Source: a virus. Taken from it: 25,863 nt of DNA. Made by a program: the position numbers and the translations under genes. Location of the stretch: positions 1-25,863 of the IMG/VR virus record IMGVR_UViG_3300035201_000186; one strand, 5' to 3'. Each line of letters opens with the position of its first letter. The first letter of the stretch is position 1. The notes under the pieces are model-generated. The model had not been told where the DNA came from, made no database searches, and saw only the letters and a list, made by a program, of their open reading frames with translations. Shown here in pieces: positions 6,881-16,200 of this stretch.

Positions 6881-7838
6881 CTCCAAGTTCCTCAACAAAC
6901 CAATTACCTATACCGTTAATTAAACCGCGAGCATGTTTATAAAGCTGACCCCTAATATCACCATTGAGATCAAACGGTTTAGCAGATATAGGAGTTACAA
7001 TAAAAGGAAATTTAGAATCAATTTCTAAACCTGCTCTAGCCCACACAGCTTTAGGCACATTACGTATATATTCTGGTGGCAACAAAGCAACTAAACCCTT
7101 ACCAAACATTTCAATAATCTCTTCTGGCATGTCAAGATTAGCCATCGTTCTTCTAACAAGACTCATTTCGCCACGCCCGATAGTTCCGGGTCCAATAGGT
7201 ATTTCTGTACCGACAACACTACGCACAGCTTCTTCCATGCCGGGAGCAAATTTTCTTTTAGGTGTTGGCGCTACATTAGATTGTGCTGTTAATGAACTTG
7301 CGTAAGCTTGTCCAAATTCTCTGGCTTCATCTAAAAACAAACCGAAGTCTTGGTTGCCCCTACCGTAAAAAGTTGTTGGAGGGAAAGTATCCCAATCAAT
7401 TTCTTTATCGCTAACTATAAGAGAATTAGTTTCCCAGTCCCAGCTATCTAAACCACCACCAGCATGATCGTTGTTTCTTGCTATAGCTTTAGCCGCCAAA
7501 GCATTTATTTTAGGATCAAGTAGTTCTTGTTGCGCCGCTTCGTGAGAACTAACGATACCTAAATCAACAAGATCATGTTGGTACTTGTCATCTTTTTTTA
7601 TGTACTTAGGGCTAGTGGGATCAAAATGCATTGGATGTATTTGCCACAACCCAGTGTCACCACCCCTATTTGTTAATGTCTTAATGCCAGTTACTTCATC
7701 TGTCTCATAAGTAGGTTCAGCTATATCAGTTTCATCACCACCTGACTCACCCATAGCCATAGCAGTAAACTGTGCTATGTCTTCAGGATCAGACCAAATC
7801 GTAGAAGCTAACTTATAAATATCTTCTGGGCTATACAT
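6852..7838 (-). CDS. Lysozyme-like / lytic transglycosylase-type muralytic virion protein
   Basis: The 328-residue protein has an N-terminal lysozyme-like fold signature. FTAMAMGESGGDETD places a likely catalytic Glu at position 31, and RGGDTGLWQIHPMHF (residues 58-72) carries the GLWQI motif of soluble lytic transglycosylase and goose-lysozyme-like domains. LLDPKINALAAKAIARNN (107-123) is the usual following helix. It would cleave glycan strands of peptidoglycan. The second half (about 190-328) is an unassigned helical region. Location among virion genes rather than beside a holin suggests local wall degradation during DNA entry, although a role in lysis cannot be excluded. It overlaps the gene before it by 8 bases and the gene after it by about 29. 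Confidence 0.82.
   Translation of the reverse strand: MYSPEDIYKLASTIWSDPEDIAQFTAMAMGESGGDETDIAEPTYETDEVTGIKTLTNRGGDTGLWQIHPMHFDPTSPKYIKKDDKYQHDLVDLGIVSSHEAAQQELLDPKINALAAKAIARNNDHAGGGLDSWDWETNSLIVSDKEIDWDTFPPTTFYGRGNQDFGLFLDEAREFGQAYASSLTAQSNVAPTPKRKFAPGMEEAVRSVVGTEIPIGPGTIGRGEMSLVRRTMANLDMPEEIIEMFGKGLVALLPPEYIRNVPKAVWARAGLEIDSKFPFIVTPISAKPFDLNGDIRGQLYKHARGLINGIGNWFVEELGDGTHDAHSE
6888..6893 (-). promoter_or_regulatory. Ribosome-binding site deciding the start of the multidomain gene
   Basis: GAGGAA on the minus strand, 7 bases before the ATG at 6880 and inside the 3' end of the lysozyme-like gene. It supports this ATG over the in-frame TTG at 6898. A weaker GGAG precedes the alternative ATG at 6871. 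Confidence 0.55.
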
Positions 7839-10263
7839 TTCTTGTTACCAATCCTTGAGGTCCGGGAGTTATCGAATCCAAACTATTAACAAGTTGCCTG
7901 TATTGGTACCCAGCAACGCCACCTTCTAAGCCGAGTTCACCTATTCCTGCTTCTGTTGCGGCACCTACTATTCCAATATTGTTATCAAAAGTCATAGCCT
8001 TTAACTTGTCTTTAACCCTTGAGGCCATCATTAAAGTATCTTGTGATGATAAAGGATTGTCTCTGTAACGTGAAGCTCCTGCTGTATGCATGTAAGTATC
8101 AATAGCTGAAGCTATAGCTTGTATAGAAGCATTTTGTAATGACCCTCCGGGTACTCCGTTTTGTTGCAAGTACCCTAAGAAAGTAGCAACTGCTACATCT
8201 TTTTCTTTTTCAAAATCATTCTCTCCATGCATACGTCTATAATCTTGTGGATTTATTTGTTGGTGTTCCAACTCAAGCATTTCTTGTGGTGACAAAGCAC
8301 CGCTTTTTAATGCGTAATTAAAATAATCTTTATCGTTATCATTATTTCCAAACTTGAGATAAGAACCCCAATCTTCTGAACCATAATAATCTTTAAAGAA
8401 AGCTTCAGCTAAAGCTCGTTCAGCTTGATTCCCTCCTTGCCCAACTGCTCCTTCAAGCATCGAAGGGTTCATATCATTTAAAACTTTTTGAATACCTTTT
8501 TCAATTATGTGTCGTGACCCTTCAGGAATCACTCGTCCTGTGTTAGTCAAATATTGTTGTATACGGCTAAAAGCATTATCTGTTATATCTCGTCGCATTA
8601 TAGATTCTGGTGTACCAGCCGCTCTCATGCCTTGAAGACGGGCTTTAATTGCATTGTTTTGAACTGCATCTGCAAGAGGACTGCCATCAGGTGATATTTG
8701 TTGTCCGCTCTCAGCCAACACCAAGCCTTCATTAAATACTTCTACATGCCATTTGTTAATAGCGGTTGCTGTTGCTTGATCTGATACACCCCATACAGCA
8801 GGTGGTCTTTCTAAATACCCCCAAGCAAACAACTGTTGTTGCCATAACTCTATTTGTTCTGGTGTGGTAGTTCCGTTATCAAGAATACGAGCTAGATTAA
8901 AACTACCTAGTTTACCTCCAGACATTAAATCATTTAAAGAAACAACATCGCCTAACGGTGTCCCATCAAAAGATGCTGTAATAACTATTTGTTCAGTTCC
9001 ATCTAAAGTTTCATTATCTCGCGTTACTATAAAGTGAGAGCTTCTTCTCGCCATATTATCTATGTAATAATCAATGGCTTGTTCTGGTGTCGCACCACCA
9101 CCAGAAAACTGCCCTTCGATTTGTTGTTTAAGATCAGGAATCTGTCGCCAATTTTGCATTAAGTAATTGTGAATTACATGTCTACCTTGCGGTGATCCTG
9201 TTTTTAAAATATTTATCTCTCCTAAAACATCACGATGGTCCCAAAGCGCATTGATTAATGGTTGCCCGTCAGCAACTAAAGTAGTGTCAACACTGGCGTT
9301 ATTAACCCAATTTGTTAATTTGTCGAAAGCTTGTTGTTCATTAAGAGTCCCAAAATAAATATCTTTAACAATAGCTTTAGGTCGATCATTGTTTTCTAAA
9401 AATAGATTTTCGTAAACGCTAGTAGTGTCATCACCAGCACCAAGCGGTTCTGTATTATCAGGTTCATAAGGCCCTGTTAAAACTTCTTCAATGCCCTCAC
9501 CGATACTAGGTATAAGCCCTGTCGCTTCTGCACCTATAACTGCCGCCGCCGTACCCCCCATTCCGGGCATCTGCCCAGTTTCGGGAACTGGTTGTCCGGG
9601 TACTGGTCCACCTTCAGGAACTTCTACGTGTGGTTTATCGCCTTGAATGTAATCGTAATCGTCGCCAACTCGTGCTACATCTATAACCTCGCCTGTAATT
9701 GGATCTCTTTTTAAAGGGGTATCTATATCAAATTCTGGTGCTTCACCCATAACAGCTTCATCTGCTGGTACTTTAGGTACACCGGCTTCATCTACAATTA
9801 CAAAATCTTCGCCTGCAAAACCCCACTCAGAAGGATTTTCACCCATTTCAACTAACATGTCATATGTCTCTTTATCGACTTGAGAAAGAGAATCATAATC
9901 AAATGGTTTGTTGCCTGTTATAGCCTCTTGCTCATCTGTTCTTCTAAAGAAATCAAAGACATCATCTACAAAACCTTTACCTGCTTTAATAGCTTTTTTA
10001 GCGAACCCCATAAAACCAAGAACATTTGCACCATCTACTACCGCCATAGTGTATATGCCTGTGCCTACACCTTCCGAGCCATGCAAAATAGTAATTGCTT
10101 GAACAACAGAATTTAATTCTTCACGGTCAACACCATCTGGCGGGTTCTCAAAGAAAGATTTAATTTCTTCAGGAGACATTTCGTCAAGTTCTACATGTAT
10201 CCCAACAGATTTAAGATAAGTATCTACTGCTGAACTTAACTCATTCCAATATTGTTCTTCCAT
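7831..10263 (-). CDS. Large virion-interior protein with peptidoglycan-binding-like segment
   Basis: The 810-residue protein begins with an acidic alpha-helical region. It then has a hydrophobic stretch (VVDGANVLGFMGFAKKAIKAGKGF, residues about 75-98) and a long acidic, Pro-rich linker (about 155-280, containing GGPVPGQPVPETGQMPGMGG). Helical domains fill the rest. Residues about 468-508 (TPEQIELWQQQLFAWGYLER, then VWGVSDQATATAINKW) follow the pattern of PG_binding_1-like domains: paired Q-x-x-L, GY, WG, D-x-x-T-x-x-A-I. It abuts the giant gene (TAAATG) and overlaps the lysozyme-like gene by 8 bases, consistent with a shared role in crossing the cell wall during DNA ejection. I do not recognise the whole family. 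The peptidoglycan-binding call is tentative. Confidence 0.65.
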   Translation of the reverse strand: MEEQYWNELSSAVDTYLKSVGIHVELDEMSPEEIKSFFENPPDGVDREELNSVVQAITILHGSEGVGTGIYTMAVVDGANVLGFMGFAKKAIKAGKGFVDDVFDFFRRTDEQEAITGNKPFDYDSLSQVDKETYDMLVEMGENPSEWGFAGEDFVIVDEAGVPKVPADEAVMGEAPEFDIDTPLKRDPITGEVIDVARVGDDYDYIQGDKPHVEVPEGGPVPGQPVPETGQMPGMGGTAAAVIGAEATGLIPSIGEGIEEVLTGPYEPDNTEPLGAGDDTTSVYENLFLENNDRPKAIVKDIYFGTLNEQQAFDKLTNWVNNASVDTTLVADGQPLINALWDHRDVLGEINILKTGSPQGRHVIHNYLMQNWRQIPDLKQQIEGQFSGGGATPEQAIDYYIDNMARRSSHFIVTRDNETLDGTEQIVITASFDGTPLGDVVSLNDLMSGGKLGSFNLARILDNGTTTPEQIELWQQQLFAWGYLERPPAVWGVSDQATATAINKWHVEVFNEGLVLAESGQQISPDGSPLADAVQNNAIKARLQGMRAAGTPESIMRRDITDNAFSRIQQYLTNTGRVIPEGSRHIIEKGIQKVLNDMNPSMLEGAVGQGGNQAERALAEAFFKDYYGSEDWGSYLKFGNNDNDKDYFNYALKSGALSPQEMLELEHQQINPQDYRRMHGENDFEKEKDVAVATFLGYLQQNGVPGGSLQNASIQAIASAIDTYMHTAGASRYRDNPLSSQDTLMMASRVKDKLKAMTFDNNIGIVGAATEAGIGELGLEGGVAGYQYRQLVNSLDSITPGPQGLVTRNV

Positions 10264-13200
10264 TTATACCGCCAAAGCTAACGGACTAATCTCAACTAGC
10301 CCTGCATCGTATTTAGCCATCCAACTATCAGTTAACATTGGTAAAAACACACTGTAATACAACTCATTTAACCAAGGTTTTCCTTTAATTTCTCTTTCTA
10401 AATAATTCCAATACTGTAACTTTAGTGCATTTCTACGGTCAGTTGCAGTAGTACCCTGTCTCCCACTTAAACTTTCTAACTTGTCATTAAATTCTACTAT
10501 TGTGACCATTGTGTTAAGAATGTCAGCTTTGTAAGGATTATCAGGAACCATACTAGTGTTACTAGCAAGAAGTCTAAACTCTTGGATTGTCGCTTTTTGT
10601 CTATCTCTAGCTGTACTTGTTTGCAACGACCTAGCTAATACTGGATGTTGATCTTGGAAGCTTTGATACCAAGCATCCCAACGTAAATCCATTACAGTTG
10701 TATCAATACCGAGTGCTTTAGCCGCATACTTTTTAGACTTATAATCAACTGATGCTGTGTGATAAGTATGATAAGCCGCATTTTTATAAAGCTCTGTTAA
10801 AAACTCTTCAGATGTTCTTAAACTAGAAAGACCCATATTGATTTGTCTTTGTTTAGCTTCTTGCACATACTCACTGTCTTCACTATCAAACTTTCGAGGC
10901 ATGAAGAAAGCCGCAGAAGATTTAAACCCTCGTACAAAGTCTTCGTTTTCTGTTAACCAAACATTAGCGTCTTGTGTGCTTTCAAGAACAGCGAAAGGAA
11001 TCTTTGTTGAAGTCCCTGTTTTAAATGGAGAGTGTGCCATAGGATCAAACTCGCCTTCTCTAGCTACAATATTTTTAACCCACAAATTGTATGCTTCTTC
11101 ATAAGGCACACCGCCTTCTAATAAATCATGGAACTCTTCATTCCATTCAAAATTTGGATGTGTTGTTAAATCAGCAAAAGAAGCAGTAACAGGACCAACA
11201 AACCATGAGAGGCTTTGTAAAGCCTGATACTGCATAGCCATCATATTCACCCTGTCCATGAATTGTTCATTAAACAAATCAGGATTTTCTAACGAAGCTA
11301 TATCTCTTTCATCAGGAAGCATGTCGTTCATAGCAAGAACTTTAATTACGTCGATTGTAGCTTTAGTTCTACCTGCCCCACCATCCCAACCAAGCATAGA
11401 TATTGGTCTAGCTATAACTGCTGGTACGATAGAAGACCACATTGTTTGAGCAACTAAAGCTAACTGATCTGGACTGTTGTCCGCTAAAGCACTCGCCTGC
11501 TGGTATCGTCCCCCAACCATATGCTTTTCAAAATGTTGTCTAATTGAAGGATCACGATGAGCCGCGATATTAATAGGTATAGCGGCTAAAGGTCCGAATC
11601 CCATTTGCCCCATCTGCTCAAGATCATAACCCGGAATGATATTGATATTCATTGAAACACCTTTGCTTAAAGTGTTTCTAGCTACAGCACCTATCGCTCC
11701 CCCTGCAATTCTGTTCACTATCGGGAAGTTGTTTGCTATTTCCATTAAATAGTTAGTACCCACTTCGCTTCCCGGAATTACTAAACGCTTCTCGCCAAAT
11801 TGGTCTTCTTGTATCAGCCCACCGTAAACACCTGCATTCATTGTCAAGTGAAGATTTCTTAGCATCATAGGGTTATGATTAATACTTCTACCTAATCTTC
11901 TTAGGAACTGATCTTCAGCAAACCAGAATGGGATCATTGTTCCAACCATCTCTTGGAATTGTGATCGTACTCTATGATCGTCAATAAATGCGCCTGTCAA
12001 TGTCAATGCTCGTTTCAATGCGACATCTCTGTGACTATCGAACATACGTTTGTAACGTAAAGAGAAATCAAAAAATTCTTCAATAGCTGTCTTGTCTTTA
12101 AACCCTGCTATCTCTTTAAGGCGTTTTAAAGCTGTTTTAGTTTCAGGAGGGATGTCTGCTGTTTTTAATACATCAGTTAAATTATTTTTAAACTGGTTAA
12201 TGTTTCCGTTTTCTATAGCAAAAAATACTTTAGAGAGAGGTTCTTGTGGATCCATTGTGGCTCCAGCCCATTCAATCTCAAAGAAATCTTTTAATCCTTC
12301 AATAGTGAATTGTCCTTCATCATTGAAAGAACCAAGCTTGTCAAGGCGTACAGCTAAGTTATCGTATCTTCCTGCTTTGTGATGGTAGATTTTTCTAACA
12401 CCTGCTGTTTGAGAAAACCCTTTTATTAAATAATGTTGGAACAACGGTTCTCTTACCATCGCACCGATAGCTGGATTAACTACACCATCAAACCAATTTC
12501 TTAAAAGAGTATTCCAAGCTTTACTTATAACCTCCCCTTTGCTACTGATTTGATCTGTAACAGGCAGTAAAGTAAGCACACTCTTTGGAGCTTTATCCCA
12601 CCAACTAGCACGAACAGCATTATCATTTAATCTAACTTGACTTATTTCCCCACCTTTAGAAGCCTTATCCACTTCTCTTATCCAAGGATGAAACACTTCT
12701 ACTGATTGTCCGGGCAAAGTTCTATTACCAGATGTAATCATGTCTTCTATCTCAACAATATTTATTAAAGCAAGTTCATCTGCGGCGTTTCTTAAATCAT
12801 TATTAGTGACTATTTGTTCATCAATAACTTCCCATTCAGCTTCGTTATACCATTCGTATCTATTAATATCATCAGAGTTTCTGAATACTGCCGTTCTTCC
12901 ATCTTCTTTATGTCTATAAATTTTTACCTTATGTGTAACTGGTGTGTTATCAATCATTTGGACAGGGCGAACATTGTCGTGTTTAGATAACAACATATGC
13001 AATGGAGCGCCTATTACAGTTTCGTCACGTAAACCTCTTGCTCCAAAATCTACTGCTGGTATAGCACCATAGTTGTTTTCTCCAATTTGCCCCCATCCAT
13101 AAAACTGGTTTTGTAAATCTATATTGCCCGGATAGCCGAGATTAGCGTGAACGCTTTCATGTGTCACACCACCATGAGTGTAAGAAAAACTAGGTACGTT

Positions 13201-16200
13201 TAATCTTTCTCTACCTTTAACAGCGGCTCCTGCTTCATTGAATAGTTCTTCGCTATTAACATCAATGCTTCCTATCCTGCCTCTTATAGAACTGCGTGTT
13301 GCATCTACTGGAATTAAAGGATTTAACATGTCATCCATTACTTTTGATATAGCATGAGCAACCTGATCGTTGGAACTAACTGTAAGTAAAGGCATCCAAT
13401 TATTTTCATGTGCAACATACGATTGAGCTAAAGCTAAATACGAGTTTGGTGTATGATGCATAGTTTCAGGGTGCATACTAGGTTGAAGCATCCGCACAGT
13501 TTTCGTTGCTTCTCCAGCAGGTATACCCAGTGAAACAAATTCTGATTCTAACTTACGAACAAACTCATCAAACCAAATAGAAGCCCCTAAGTCTCCTGCA
13601 CTAAGCACACCAGATAAAGCATTTGCTTGATCTGTTGACATTAACGGAACAAATAGTCTTGTATAACCCGGAGGTAATGGACTGCTTATAACGCCACCAA
13701 GTTTGTCGAAACCCATGTTCGATCTGTGTGTACTGTATAAAAGTTGTTGTCCTTCTGGAGTCATCAAAGCATTAGCAAAAGCTTGTTTCGCTCTTTCTCT
13801 AGCAATAGTCCAATCAGTTGTTATTTTTGTTGCATCAATACTGTCGTTTAATAAGAAAGCAACTGGGTTAGGGCTTTGTCCTGTACCTGTTGTTGGCTCT
13901 AACCATTTCCTAATTATTGGGGCTACGTCTTCTGGCATTGCTTCAATGAACTGATCTATAGCAGTTGTTTTTGAAACAAAACCGTCAACATCTTCTACGG
14001 TTTTAAGACTATTAACTGGCGCTATATCAAATGCCACACCTAAATCATTTAATTCATTTGGAAAGTTTTCATTAAACCATTTATAAGCTACTGCCGAATG
14101 AGTACCTTCATTAGAAATTAAACCTAATGCTTCATTTAATTCTGCAAACGTAGCTTCTTGTATAGGTGAAGCATAAAGAGATATTTCTCCAAGAGCGGCT
14201 ACGTGAGATGGATCATCTGCATAATAACTTAATTGTTGTGCTACACCCAGACTCTTATCAGTATTAAGTTCATTACCTGAAATATTAGATAAACGTTTTA
14301 ATTCTGTCTGCCCATAATTTATAGGAAGATGAATGTTTTGCCCTGTACCAAATCCTCCTTGCCTTAACAATGTGTCCATGTTTACTTTGTCAGCCGCTAC
14401 ATAGCTATCAAATGTGCCAAGGATATCTCTCATGTGGTGATCCATAATTGTTGGATTAGTCATAGAGATTCTTGTCATACGAACACGAGCTTCATACTCA
14501 GGGTCAATAGACTTACCTATCCATTTAGCAATATTTTGTTTTGTAGGTATACCTAAACCTTTAGCAGAGTAATGCAACATGGCACTAAATTTTTGTGCGC
14601 CTGCTTCAGCTATATCAAATGATGCTCTAGCAAACCCACTTAGCCCTGCATCTGCTTGAGTTAATAATGCATCCCGTGTTACATTGAAAGCCGCTTCGCG
14701 TTGAGCATCTGTATAGAATTTCCAATTAGGGTTTTCTTTAATAGACTGCACTAAAGCTTTACGAGTTATTGCATAATCGCCAATACCAGCAACTTCGTTA
14801 AATGATCTCCATACCCTTGAAAATGGTCGCCAAACTAAAGCTGTTTGTTCTTCTGGTTTGATTTGTTTAAATATTTTTCTTCCATACTCATCCCACACAA
14901 CATGCTTATTCAATGATCCTTTTGCGGCTTTTGCAGAGAACCAATGCCGTGGGCCTTCACGCCACATCCAAGATGCAAGTTCTTCACCACCGTTACGGGC
15001 AACGTAACCTAATCGTAATAGAACTGCCGGTCGCCATGCCCTTGACATAAATTTATCTATAGTCGGTAGATGCAAACCCCAACCAGCCATTCTATAAAAC
15101 GCCGTGTACCTAGAAACTGCCGCGAGTTCACGGTAATTAGGTATGACATTTGCTACAGATAAATGCCCTTGATGCGCTTTACCCGGAATGATAGCTCGTT
15201 GTACATTTTGCATTCCTAAAGGTGAGTCAGCTAAGTTAGCGTATCTTTGATGCCCGTGTCTAATAAACCGTTGTATAAATTCTTGGACATCTCGACCTCC
15301 GTGTAGGAGAGCGCCACTTCTACCAATAAAGTCCATGAAGAATTCGTTTTGTACCAGCCATCTTTCAGATTCGCCACCTATCATAAAAGTTCTTAGGTAC
15401 TGATCTATTTGTGTGCGTGACATTCCCGAAAGAATACCCATATCAATTAAATTTTTAAATTCGCTAATAGCTGTGTCAGCGTCAGTGACATCAAGAAAAG
15501 TATTCCTTGGTGTGTACGTAGTTAGTTTTTCTGCTAAACGTGCAGGATAATATGCGAGTCTTGTAAGTTCTCCTTTTGCTAAAAGCCAACCTGATGCTTG
15601 CAAACTTTGAAGATCAGCGTTGTTAGATCCCGGAGGGTGTAACCGTTTGTTTATGTAATTATCTCTTGCTCGTTGCGCCCCAGAGAAGGGTGTGAAATCT
15701 GCTTTTAGAACAAGTTGTCCATCTATTACTTCATATCCATTGCCTTGATACCAGTTAAGTAGTTCGTCTAGTTGACCATCTTCAAGTATTATCTGTGACG
15801 CATTTTTTGAGTAAGTATCATATGACCTTTCTATATTTATAAGGTCACTATCTGTTAATCCGAATTCAGCTATTTTATCAACAGTAGGATCATCAAGAAT
15901 ACGTCGTAATACATCTTCATCTACTAAGTCTTTATTAGATAATTTCAATGCATTAGTTTGTATGTCATCCCATATCTGTCCATGTATCCAATCAGCTTGT
16001 TTACCTAAGAATTGTGCTGTCATACGTGCAAGATCAGCGCGCCCAGCTTCAGGGAATTTATCAAAATCTACAACACCTCTAACCCATGCTTTTCTTTTTA
16101 TCCACTGAGAACCAAAGGCACCTATCTTCGGAAGCCACATAGCATCAGGATCGGCACCGCCAAGTTTTGATGCAAGAGCATTCCATCCTTCTTGGCTACC

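Noticed and set aside
6881-6898. TTG start extending the multidomain protein by six residues
   Set aside because: TTG is a weak start, the overlap with the upstream gene would grow, and GAGGAA is well placed for the ATG at 6880.
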